A DNA stretch of 64,000 nt, from NCBI GenBank assembly GCA_029718625.1, contig CM056376.1, forward strand, positions 78,181,386 through 78,245,385. Direction: 5' to 3'. Positions 1 to 9,656 of the stretch are shown here, piece by piece. The stretch is from Synaphobranchus kaupii. Taxonomy: Eukaryota > Chordata > Actinopteri > Anguilliformes > Synaphobranchidae. The position numbers were made by a program, and so were the translations under genes. The number at the start of each line of letters is the position of its first letter. Position 1 is the stretch's first letter. The notes below the pieces were generated by a model. The model searched no databases. It was not told the DNA's origin and was given only the letters and a program-made list of their open reading frames with translations.

Positions 1-37
1 ACGGTGGCCGAGAAGTGTCGAACGAACTGCATAACGG

Positions 38-136
38 AAACCACAACTGCAAAAGCCACAACACAAATGCAAAAGCGACAACACAACTGCAATAAGTGAC
101 AACACAAATGTAAAGCCATAACAATGCAAAGTGAGC
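38..136. repeat. 20-bp tandem repeat in foldback arm (left)
   Basis: About four units of the type ACAACTGCAAAAGCCACAAC, the inverse complement of the right-arm array, with fewer copies than the right arm. Confidence 0.85.
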
Positions 137-226
137 AACAACGGATTTTGACAATGAAACGTGCCGACTATTACTGTATTGCCGGCGGATTATTACAGTA
201 TTGCCTACATATGTGGAAGAGGAACC

Positions 227-1291
227 GGGTGTGTTTCTCGATAACGATCAATCTTAGGGTTAAGTGCGATTTCAACGAGAGATTCTACGATGGTTCTTTA
301 ATTTGTAACACGCGTTTCCCAAAACAGTTCTTAAAGCGTGAACGCGCAGTCACCTCTTAAGTGCTATTTAACCAGAAGTGTAAAATCTGGGTTCAGAAAG
401 TAAAAAGTCCTCAGTATTTAGTTCCAATCACATGGATTTGCTAATTTGCACAATTCTTCAGCGAGGAGGTGGAACTAATTAGTGAAATCAGCTGGCTGAG
501 TTCATGGGTGGAAGAAACACATAGCAGGACTTTTCCTTTCTGATCCCTGGATTTTACATCTCTGTACTTCTGTCTGTGGTGCTGCTGATACGGGAGGAGG
601 AGGGGCGATAGATTAGGAGACGCGAACCCCACTATATTGCCCAATACATGGCCGGTTAGGCACGTCAAAGTTTCTTTTGAAATAAAATCTTTTTCCCACT
701 GATTTTACTTGTCTCAAACTTATTTATTTATAGAGCTATTTAAGGAATGGCTTGTATGGGTAATTTCCAAATATATAAAAATAAGTAAATAAATAAATAA
801 ACGTATATATTGTTGCATCTAACATCACTATTAAAAAAAACAATCAGTGGTTATGGTAACCGTAAAATGAAATGAACACTAACACGAAAAATCAAATAAA
901 GTATGTGATTTATGGGCTTCCCTAACAAGTTATCTTCTAGAAAACTATAAGAATATTATAGTTTTTTCACCCACTATAATAATGCTATAGTATTTGTCAC
1001 GATAGTACAATAGTATGAAGATAGTGTGTATGAAAAAACTACAGTAATACTATAGTATTTGTATAGTATATGCTGTCGACATACTATAGTTTTGCTATAG
1101 TTCATTTTCGTTAGGGTTCTAAAACGCACTTAACAGTCTAAGACTGGTCTGGCGTAATCGTTAATCTACGAGCGTTTCAAAGAGCATCTTAAGTTAAGAT
1201 GCTTTTGGGAAACGCACCCAAAGTTCAAGAAGCTTCGTACGAAGGGTTTTACGACGTCTTAGCCTTAAGATGCTTTTGGGAAACGCAACCC
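227..1291. mobile_element. GCGTTTCCC-type element, copy A
   Basis: GGGTGTGTTTCTCGATAACG at the left and GGGAAACGCAACCC at the right are inverted ends. Internal motifs AAGATGCTTTTGGGAAACGC occur twice (1197 and 1268). The sequence is repeated in inverse orientation at 56779-59221. There is no coding capacity. Confidence 0.8.
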
Positions 1292-1981
1292 TGTGACCGT
1301 TTGAGATGTAAGTGAAACGTTGTTCGACAGCTATGATTACTATCGCTATGTGATTGTCACACATGAAGGTTATGCCTAATATCCTCGCAATGAAATTTGC
1401 CCTTCGATTCCTTCACTGCTATGTATGAGCATTTATTTTCCACTGTCAAGATGACTAAAGGCGACCGCAGACCGCAGTAGAAACGCCGGCGACTGACAGC
1501 ACTCAGTGGCTTGGCGTTTCAGTGCGCACTGGAAGCGCCTGACAGACGACATCCAAGCATTCTTCTCTGCTCCGTTTGCCTGTGGACTAGCTATTGTATT
1601 GCTTAGCCTATTTATAATTTTGTGCAATAGTGATGAAAAACTAGGATACATTATAAATACAAAAATATAAATGAAAATATAAATACATTGAACAACATTG
1701 ACAGTGGAAAATAAATGCTCATACATAGCAGTGAAGGAATCGAAGGGCAAATTTCATTGCGAGGATATTAGGCATAACCTTCATTTGTGACAATCACATA
1801 GCGATAGTAATCATAGTTAGCTGTCAAACAACGCTTCGCTTCACTTCTCAAACGGGCAAGAAGTTTCCTCTTCCACATATGTAGGCAATACTGTAATAGT
1901 CTGCCGGCAATAGGCTACAGTAGCCTAATAGTCAGCACGTTTCATTATCAACATCTGTTGTTGCTCACTTCCGTTGTTATG

Positions 1982-2101
1982 GCTTTGCAGTTGTGTTGTG
2001 GCTTTTGCAGTTGTGTTGTCACTTTTGCATTTGTGTTGTGGCTTTTGCAGTTGTGTTGTCAGTTTTGCATTTGTGTTGTGGCTTTTGCAGTTGTGTTTTC
2101 C
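1982..2101. repeat. 20-bp tandem repeat in foldback arm (right)
   Basis: Six units of the type GGCTTTTGCAGTTGTGTTGT alternate with variants carrying GCATTTG. The left arm has about four units in inverse orientation at 38-120. Confidence 0.9.
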
Positions 2102-2136
2102 GTTATGCAGTTCGTTCAACACTTCTCGGCCACCGT

Positions 2137-2240
2137 ACATAAGGTTGTCGAAACAATGCCACAACGAGCGCGTGCCATAACCAAAGCTAAAGGCGGTCCA
2201 ACAAAACAAAAGTGTGCGACTTTATTTTTGGCCAGGCAGT
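2137..2240. mobile_element. Tc1 terminal fragment
   Basis: This is the reverse complement of the left terminal region of the element at 11019-11552 (CATAAGGTTGTCGAAACAAT, GGCGGTCCAAC, then GGCCAGGCAGT). The foldback transposon appears to have inserted in this older element. Confidence 0.75.
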
Positions 2241-2525
2241 ATCAAGTCTTTTTGGCATAAGATTTCATCAAGTTCTGGTGAAAATAGACCAAAAACAATT
2301 TGCTGATAACATCTTTTTTTAAGTAGCCTAATGAACAGTGAGCTGTTTTAGGTCTTTGGTTCAATGCACTGGTAGGAAAAATTGTAATTTCATCAGTAGA
2401 TGTGTGTCTATGTTAAGAAATGATATAGGGTCAAAATAATATGAATTAACAGGTCACGAAACACACACGGGTCACACAACGCCCTTTCAGTGATCTGCTG
2501 TCTGTAGTTATGAGTAAACACGTAA

Positions 2526-2530
<5 letters not shown>

Positions 2531-2560
<30 letters not shown>
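2531..2560. repeat. (AT)n microsatellite
   Basis: About 15 AT units just left of the mariner MITE. Confidence 0.95.
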
Positions 2561-2567
<7 letters not shown>

Positions 2568-3251
2568 CAGGGGGTGGACAAAATATCTTTTATGACTGGA
2601 ATGCCATGTATACATTTTAGTTTGTCTTTTTTTATTTTATTATTAGCTTGATAATGAATCATAATTAGCCATTAATCATATTATTATCAAATAATACTAA
2701 CTGCTTTTGTGTCAATAATAAGTGAGAACACTTTAGAGCTAATGTAGGACAAAAACTGAAGGCATTTTGGTCCACGACAACCAGAGATGTGCACCTCAGC
2801 ACAACTGTGGGGAGTGAACACCTCTGCTCAAAGTGAAGTGAACAGCTGAATAAAATAGAAGATCATTGAAACTGGTCTAGAATCCAACACTTGCACATAA
2901 CATGAGTCACAAATATGGCCCAATTGTTAATTATTCCTTTTCAGTTAAGTTTTTCACTAATCACATTCCACTGTAGACTACGTAGAGGAGATCAACTCCA
3001 GTTGCTGGGGGCCAAATGGTTTTCTGATGTCTTATAACTTACAATTTGTTGAATTATACTCACTTATTACTGATATAACAGTGACATGTAATTTATGATT
3101 TATTAGCATTTCATAAAAATATGACTAACAGGCAATTATGGTTGATTGGCATAATGATTTTAAAAAAAACAAGTGATCATATAAAATGTACATGTGGCTT
3201 TTTTAATGTTTTCTGGAAAACTGGTGTTTCCGATATTTTGTCCACCCCCTG
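2568..3251. mobile_element. mariner-type MITE
   Basis: CAGGGGGTGGACAAAATATC at the left and GATATTTTGTCCACCCCCTG at the right are perfect 20-bp inverted repeats with TA on both sides. The element is 684 bp and has no transposase frame. Confidence 0.92.
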
Positions 3252-3419
3252 TATGTATGTATGTATATATATATATAACCACAAACTTTTGTAGGACATA
3301 ACAATCTGCACATTCGTAGGCACACTCAAACATAATACGAACTTGTACAAAACAAATAAATAAAATACCAGAAGGTATGTAACAGGTAAGAATAGGCTAC
3401 ACATCAATTTCTTCCGTTC

Positions 3420-3610
3420 TGCGAACGCCTCGATCAGTTTTTGTTCATGGCAAAGTCTACGAGGAAATAAAAACTTCCTGGGGATACGGCACTCTTGTGC
3501 ACAAACTCATGAAGCGTTCACTGTGACTTGACGAGTCTTTTGTTTGCTCAGCGAAGGCGATCAGAAATCGTGCCCAGACACTTATCCTGTCCGTTGAGTG
3601 TTCCAGTAAC
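3420..3610 (-). other. phlda1: Candidate phlda1 3' UTR second exon
   Basis: The stretch begins after an acceptor-like CCACAG (minus strand) and is non-repetitive, unlike its surroundings. It would hold the phlda1 3' UTR. I could not find a convincing AATAAA on the minus strand close by, so the end is arbitrary. Confidence 0.3.
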
Positions 3611-4141
3611 CTGTGGATGTAATAAATTAGGTCGATTCAGTTGTGCCAGCACTTGATACAAGAACACAGACAGCCTAAAATAGACTACATTAGGCTATAG
3701 CAGTTTAGCAACAACAACAAAAAGAAAAACGAACTATGTTGGCTTGAATTACTGGGTTATAAAATGGATTAACGTATTAGCCATTGTAGGCTATTTCATA
3801 TGTGAATGCATTTTCATAGCCAACATAATAGCCTATAGAAGTAGCCTACAAACTGTCTTGCTGAACATTCGTGAGTGAGTAGGCTATAGCCTAGCCTACT
3901 TATGTTATTAGCTACTCACATAAGGTCAGCAAGAAATAAACAAACATAAGCCAATAATTCATCATTAAGGCTTAACGTTTTTGAGGTCGTGCTTTATCAA
4001 ACCACGGGCAACTTGACGAATCGGCCCAATGCTGTGGTGGAAAGATCATTTCCCCGAACCGGTTTTTCTCTGACCACTGTAGCCTATGGCAACATAAATT
4101 GGCTACCGGGGATTGAAGGACCGCGACGCACGGCTGGCTTA

Positions 4142-4169
4142 CCGCAGATGTGGCCCGTCATGCTCCGGC
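4142..4169 (-). other. phlda1: phlda1 3' UTR start and candidate donor site
   Basis: About 27 bases after the TGA stop the minus strand reads CTGCG then GTAAGCC, a good splice donor (GT at 4142-4141). PHLDA1 and PHLDA2 genes are known to carry an intron in the 3' UTR just after the stop. The best matching acceptor I see is CATCCACAG followed by GTTACTGG, with the exon resuming at 3610. Confidence 0.45.
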
Positions 4170-4622
4170 TCACGCAGCGTTCTGGGAGTTCTTGATCTTA
4201 TGTCCTGGAAGCTGAACCACGAGCAGCTGCTGTTTCTGTCTAGTTGACTTAACTGCAAGAATAGCCTGCCTGTTTTTGTACTGCACCATTTGCAAAGTTA
4301 TCTCGGCGTTCCAAACCTCGTCCTGTGGGCACCTGAAATCGATCTCCTTGCCCTCCGACATGACCACAGTGAAGTAGACGTACTTGCCCTTCCTCTCGAC
4401 GCAGTCCACGGTCTTCATGCTGGAGAAGCGCAGTTCTTTGATTTTACAACCGTGCTCCTTGGTCGGCTGCTGCTGATGCTGGTTGTCGTGTTGTTTCGGA
4501 TGGAGAAGAATGAGACCCTCTTCCGTGAGCACACAGCGTTTCTTCTTCCACAGCTGCAGCAAACCGTCGCTCCGTTTCTCCAGCAACCCCTCTTTAAGCA
4601 CCTTGCCACCACTGTCCAACAT
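4170..4622 (-). CDS. phlda1: Pleckstrin homology-like domain family A member 1 (TDAG51-like)
   Basis: This is a complete single-exon frame of 150 codons. PHLDA proteins are small cytoplasmic and membrane-associated PH-domain proteins that bind phosphoinositides and modulate growth-factor and apoptotic signalling (family knowledge). The PH domain fills residues 8-125. It opens with KEGLLEKRSDGLLQLWKKK, continues with VDCVERKGKYVYFTVV and ends in WNAEITLQMVQYKNRQAILA. A Q/H-rich loop at about residues 44-56 splits the fold where mammalian PHLDA1 carries its polyglutamine. The tail AVKSTRQKQQ is typical of PHLDA1 rather than PHLDA2 or PHLDA3. The long N-terminal extension and the C-terminal PQ/PH repeats of the mammalian protein are absent. 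Met1 is chosen because it precedes the conserved block directly and lies downstream of a TATA box. The neighbour nap1l1 on the same strand supports the assignment. Confidence 0.93.
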   Translation of the reverse strand: MLDSGGKVLKEGLLEKRSDGLLQLWKKKRCVLTEEGLILLHPKQHDNQHQQQPTKEHGCKIKELRFSSMKTVDCVERKGKYVYFTVVMSEGKEIDFRCPQDEVWNAEITLQMVQYKNRQAILAVKSTRQKQQLLVVQLPGHKIKNSQNAA

Positions 4623-4722
4623 TTTGCGAAAATTGCAAGTCTCCCAGGTGAGATAAAAATGGCTTGGCTTCTAACTGCAAGGAGCGACACGAACAGACCC
4701 TCCGCTGCCCACTGTTGTTGCC

Positions 4723-4730
4723 TATATATA
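4723..4730 (-). promoter_or_regulatory. phlda1: phlda1 TATA box
   Basis: The minus strand reads ACTATATATAGGC here, about 100 bases upstream of the phlda1 ATG. This would put the transcription start near 4690-4700 and give a 5' UTR of roughly 75 bases. A GGGCGG box lies about 115 bases farther upstream. TATA-driven, compact promoters fit the immediate-early behaviour known for PHLDA1. Confidence 0.55.
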
Positions 4731-4840
4731 GTTGGCTACTCCTCCTATCTCCTGCAGCTCTCTTGTCAGCAATGCTCACAGAATTGACTGATTTCTCTCT
4801 TCCTGCGTGACCAGGGTTTTCCTCAAACTCGCCTGGTGCA

Positions 4841-4846
4841 CCGCCC
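4841..4846 (-). promoter_or_regulatory. GC box upstream of phlda1
   Basis: The plus strand has CCGCCC, so the minus strand reads GGGCGG, about 110 bases upstream of the TATA box. This is a plausible Sp/KLF site by position only. Confidence 0.3.
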
Positions 4847-4859
4847 CAGACTGACATCC

Positions 4860-5524
4860 AGTGGTGATCTGCCTCGGATTGCGGTGCAGATCCTTATATG
4901 TAGCAAGTGTCAACGGCAAAAGGAAAAGATGCAAGCTTGGAATTTAACGGTTACTATTATAAGCGTGACCGATGTGGATAACGAAACGTAGCCTACACTA
5001 TAATAATTGTCTGTCAGAAGGATGCGGGAGTTCCACTGAAAGCTCCATTTAAAAGGAACGTTGAAAGAACTCGTTTCGCTACTGCACGTAAAGCAAATAG
5101 GAAACAATTATTTCCACATCCAACAAATATTTCACACAGCATACAGATGTAGGCCAACACGGATTTACTTTGTGTTCACAGTTCGTGTAGGACAAACAGC
5201 TAGCATGCAACTTGCACCCTGTAGCTAGCATGCCTACATAGCCTACCGTTAAGCCAATACATCTATAGCCGACAATGCGTTTTGTGAGCCGCATTGCACA
5301 GATCTAGGCTACGGTAACCACATTAGTTGCCTACGATATAACAATCAGCAGGACGATAGTAGCTACATGGCATATAAGCCATAGGCTACCTCTAAGCATG
5401 TTTAACTAGCTACAGTTAAGTGACTAAAAGTCAACCTATGCTTTCTGGTGGTAAAATGGAACATATTTTTCACATAGGACCTACGGCATTCTTGGAGGGA
5501 AAAAACATACCCATGGCCTCCAAT
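4860..5524. other. phlda1 upstream DNA
   Basis: Non-coding sequence with many TAGGCTA-type motifs common in this window. No transposon ends or exons were seen. Confidence 0.5.
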
Positions 5525-5980
5525 TACTGCCCTCCAAAATTATTCACACACTTGAAAAATATGAACTAAAAAGGTTGTAGGCTATCAATAGGTCTACATG
5601 TCATGTGCTGAGCCATTTTCAAACATGGAAAATATTCAACTTCAATGATTATATTGAATCAACCAAAAACACTTATTGAAAGGCATTTCCCCCACCAAAA
5701 AAGTAAGTATTACACATTCTAAGTTTGAACACCATGTTCAGTAGGCTAGCCTACGTTGTGCACCCTTCCTTTGTAAGGATAACATTGTCATGTTCTATAC
5801 TGTTTTATGAGATTTGTAAACATATCAGGGGGATTGTTAACCATTCCTCCATACATATTTCAAGATTTTTCAGATCCTATGGTCTGCACTTGTGGAGCTC
5901 CCCCTCTTTATTTCAAATCACACATTTCAATGAAGTTCAAGTGTGGGAACGGAGATGGCCATGGTGAATTGTGGTCATTT

Positions 5981-6393
5981 AACCATTTTTTGGTTGATTT
6001 TAAAGTATGCTTGGGATTATAGTCTTGCTGAAAGATTAATTTGCATCCAAATTTGAGCTTCCTGGCAGAAGGAACCACAATTTTTAAACAAAGAATCTTG
6101 ATATTGCTGGAGTTCATGGTTACATTGACCTTAAAAAGAACCCACTACCAGTAAATGAAAAAACAATCCTATAACAAAGATGCACTACGATTAACACACT
6201 TGAAAAATGTTTTTTTCATTTACTGGTAGTGGGTTCTTTTTAAGGTCAATGTAACCATGAACTCCAGCAATATCAAGATTCTTTGTTTAAAAATTGTGGT
6301 TCCTTCTGCCAGGAAGCTCAAATTTGGATGCAAATTAATCTTTCAGCAAGACTATAATCCCAAGCATACTTTAAAATCAACCAAAAAATGGTT
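5981..6393. repeat. Perfect palindrome, 183-bp arms
   Basis: 5981-6163 and 6211-6393 are exact reverse complements at every position I compared, around a 47-bp spacer. Each arm encodes the same transposase piece (MNSSNIKILCLKIVVPSARK onward), on the minus strand in the left arm and the plus strand in the right arm. Confidence 0.95.
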
Positions 6394-6394
6394 A

Positions 6395-6500
6395 TTGTTT
6401 TATTGTTATTTATTGATTGTGCTTTTATTATGTAACCTGTGCAGCACTTTGTCAACGATGGTTGTTTAAATGTGCTATATAAATAAATTTGACTTGACTA
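6395..6500 (+). mobile_element. LINE 3' tail
   Basis: It ends GTGCTATATAAATAAATTTG then ACTTGACT, the common 3' end of fish L2-type LINEs. It starts exactly at the right end of the palindrome. Confidence 0.6.
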
Positions 6501-7434
6501 ACAAATCTAGGACTGTCTGAATCAGAGCCCCATTTATTGCGTCCTGTCTCCTGTGTAGTGTAGCAGCAGATGTGTGCTGTTTAATGTGCTCCATTTAGTA
6601 TGCGCACAAAAAAATCCTCCATACCATTTTCCAACCATACTGTGGAAGTTTTGCAAGACATCCCACCCTTGCATGGCCATGGTACATGTTTATTGAAGGA
6701 AAACATCAGCGAAGCTGTGCTTCACATTTATGCGACCAAAATGTTTGCGTAGGCTACTTCTTGGTGTGCTCCCGAATATACTCCGCAAATCCCCGGAAGT
6801 ATGTATATCGTACGGGGGTTTTAAGTATACTACATTTAGACAATTTTGCCTACTTAACGACTTTATCGTCCTGTCTACTCAACAAGTCTACTCAACAAGA
6901 GAATTTGTTTGCCATCCAAACCATCAGCCTCACTGTGCATCTTCTAACAGCCAGTTTTACAATTGTTCCAGAGGTTGAAACTTCATTACTACTAGCCTAA
7001 TAGTGAAAAGTGCCAACTATTTATTTATTGGTTTGCAACCATCTCCTGACTTGTGAAGGGCCTATCTTGTTTCTTCTGAGTTCTTTGCCTTTCCAACGGT
7101 GATGGAGGATGCATAGATTTAAATTTTGTTACATTTTTATACACGGGAAACAGGGACCTATGGCAAGCCTCAAGACAGTCCCCCAAGATTGAGAGAAAAA
7201 AGGGCATGTTCATGCATTTATTTTTGTTGGGTTATATTTAATATCAGGGGTGTGAATAACTTATGTAACATTTTAGTAAAAAAATAATTACCAAAAATGT
7301 TCTGGGAAATTGTATTGGGGTAAAATAATTTCCACATTTTTAACATACAAGATAGCTCCATACATGGAATTTATACGGCCTTTTTTGATCATGTTTATCA
7401 ACAGTGAATAATTTTGGTGGGCAGTGGGCACTGT

Positions 7435-9617
7435 ATGCCTACAAGATTAATGCTTATTACAATGTGGTTATTTTACTGAAAGGTAAATTGCAAAAAAAAT
7501 CAGTTCAACACATTTAAATCATAATAGCAAGCTAGATTCATACTTTAAATAAAACATTTAGACAAATTAACCAACAGAGGAACCCAGACAGGTGCACGTT
7601 TATCCAATTTATTCATGAATATACATACACGTACAATTATTGAGTACATTAGTATTTTGTAGCATAGCATTTTGCTTTGACAACAGCTGCTGGAAAGATC
7701 AAGGCAGAATCACTTTTTTTTGTGGTCAGACAGTACTAATCGCCCACCGGCTCGTCTGCTCTCAAGTTCTCGCATGGAGATGGCTGGCTAGTGACCACAG
7801 TGCTCACCCACGGCAGTTCAGGACCTGACTTGAAAAAGGAGTGCAAGCGGACAGTCGGTTTGCTGACAGGGGATCCCCTGGGACTTCCCAGTTGCAGTCT
7901 GCCCTGAACACTAAACCCCAAACCCAAACACAAGAGTACTGTGAACAGGGAACAATCCAAAACCGGACTGTCGGATAGTATCCTTGACTTGTTCGCTCGG
8001 ACGCCATCACCCTGTGCATTTCATAGCAACGTCGGCTTACGTATGACAACCTGGACACAGCTGCATTCAAGGGTGCATGTACAAATCCTGCTAATACATG
8101 TACGCACAGGACCACAACTGTGGTTGTGGCCGTCAAATGCAATTCAGACTGCCCCGTAGCCAGCTTGACTCAGGATTTGGCTAGTTTTTGGTTAACCATT
8201 CAAACCTATTCCTTCCGTAAAACCGAAGTGCTGCCTTAACAGTTCATTATTTTAGGTTAATTAGTGGTGTCCTGTGACCAAGTCATCCGTCAGCACTAGA
8301 GGCTGACAGCAAAGAAATACTGTACAGCTGCAGAATTACCCACGGGCACCACGCATCAAGTTGATTACCTTAATCAGCAAGGTCTTTCCGATTAATTTAT
8401 AACCAAGACAATCTACCAAATAACACAATCTTTATAGAGGAAAGGACCAAAACATTGTACTAAGTCCAACAGAATGGACAATACAAATAAGGAAACTAAC
8501 AAGATGCACATTAATGTCCATGGAAAACGTCCGCACATTTCAGTCCAATTACTGGACGTGCTTTTTTTGTTGTTGACGCAGACAGAAAACAGCAGCTTGC
8601 CTCTCGTAGTCACCACCTTCTCTCTGACAACGCTCTCAAAAGCTCTGGCAACCCTTTTGCCTGCGAGCCAACCAAATGTTTAGCTGGCACCCCTAGTTTA
8701 CTACCACTTTCAAATAATGATTTGGAATGTTAAGGGTATACTAGACCACATAAGCCAAGTGCTTGCTAAACATTTTTTGCTCCACATATTAAAACCATCC
8801 TAATGTATGAACACAAGGAGTTAAACTTATTTAGCAGCTTTGACATGATTCAGTCCATTTTCAAACTGAGCCAGCCAAATATCGTTCCCAAAGAAATTCT
8901 AATTCAGAATGTTACACCTGTAAACTGGAATGTTTGATTTCAGAGACAGGGCACAGCTTGCTTCTGAAAACACAGCTACAACACCCACATGGTACATAGT
9001 CTTAGCAGTGATTAAAGAAGTCCAATTTGACCCCATCAGATTTAAACTGCGTGGCAAACAAATGGTCAATTCACGAATTATATTCATCATGAGGCAACCG
9101 CACAACAATTCCTGTAAGTCACTAAATTTCTATTAAAAGGGTGAAGTGGATATACTGAACCCCATAGAGTAACGGCATCAATGATCAACTTTTTTTTTTT
9201 TTATTAAGGAAAGGAATATTTTGAAATGCATTTTACACAATTTTCTTTCTTGTTGCCCCAATTTTAGTCTTTCCAGAGCTGTTGTCTAAGAGCAATACAA
9301 CAAAAGACTTCACAAGACCCCAAACTACTTAGCAGTGAGGAAACAAGTTCATGCTTTTTTTGAGGGGGAGTTACTGCATTCTAACTATTTGTACAGAGAG
9401 AGAGAAGGGGGTGGGGGGTAAATGCTAGTAAAATGCTATGCTGAATGAGCCAATACATGAAACTGGCTCCCTGATGAGTTCTTGTAACAAAAATTTGTTG
9501 AAACTTTTTATTTTAATTCCTACCAAGAAAAATACAAAACATTATAAGGCGGTAAGTAACTATGTTTGTTTCAGAAGCCGTTAGTGCGGTTGATCCTCAA
9601 GGCCACAGACTCAGGCT
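7435..9617 (-). other. nap1l1: nap1l1 3' UTR and downstream DNA
   Basis: There is no coding frame of note and no transposon I can recognise. The nearest minus-strand AATAAA is at 9507-9512, about 105 bases after the stop. Others lie at 9200-9205 and 7608-7613, so short and long 3' UTR forms are possible. The limits cannot be set without transcript data. Confidence 0.45.
9507..9512 (-). terminator. nap1l1: Candidate nap1l1 polyadenylation signal
   Basis: AATAAA on the minus strand, the first canonical hexamer after the nap1l1 stop codon. It is assigned by position only. Confidence 0.35.
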
Positions 9618-9656
9618 TCACTGCTGCTTGCACTCAGCTGGTGGGTTTGCGTCCTT
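9618..9656 (-). CDS. nap1l1: nap1l1 last coding exon 14
   Basis: Encodes [12 protein letters not shown] and a TGA stop. This matches the NAP1L1-specific C-terminus with its prenylation-type cysteine four residues from the end. The acceptor AATAG is preceded by 17 uninterrupted C residues (G at 9662-9678 on the plus strand), an unusual polypyrimidine tract. Confidence 0.9.
   Translation of the reverse strand, partial: KDANPPAECKQQ

Larger units (their letters stand above)
1..2136. mobile_element. Foldback transposon with long interrupted inverted arms
   Basis: Position 1 begins ACGGTGGCCGAGAAGTG, and the complement ends at 2136. The right arm is 1699-2136. The left arm is 1-226 plus 1299-1449, split by another element at 227-1291. 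Both arms contain tandem 20-bp units. The centre (1450-1698) has no transposase frame. The right boundary lies in a Tc1 relic. The left boundary coincides with the window edge, so it may extend no farther. Confidence 0.8.
5525..7434. mobile_element. Old Tc1-like element with palindrome and LINE tail
   Basis: The left ACTGCCCTCCAAAATTATTC and the right complement (GTGAATAATTTTGGTGGGCA) are decayed inverted ends. Transposase fragments occur on both strands of the internal palindrome, for example FQQDYNPKHTLKSTKKW followed at 5908-5980 by a PHLNFIE stretch. The element is interrupted by a LINE tail at 6395-6500. Confidence 0.65.

Noticed and set aside
1982..2101. CRISPR-like array of 20-bp repeats
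   Set aside because: The units are directly adjacent with no spacers, they lie in an inverted arm of a transposon, and the DNA is eukaryotic.
1958..2260. Cys/Val-rich open frame that looks like a membrane protein
   Set aside because: It is only the translation of the 20-bp tandem repeat and the flanking Tc1 fragment.
4290..4787. 165-codon plus-strand frame over phlda1
   Set aside because: It is antisense to the conserved PH domain, and the sense frame explains the conservation.
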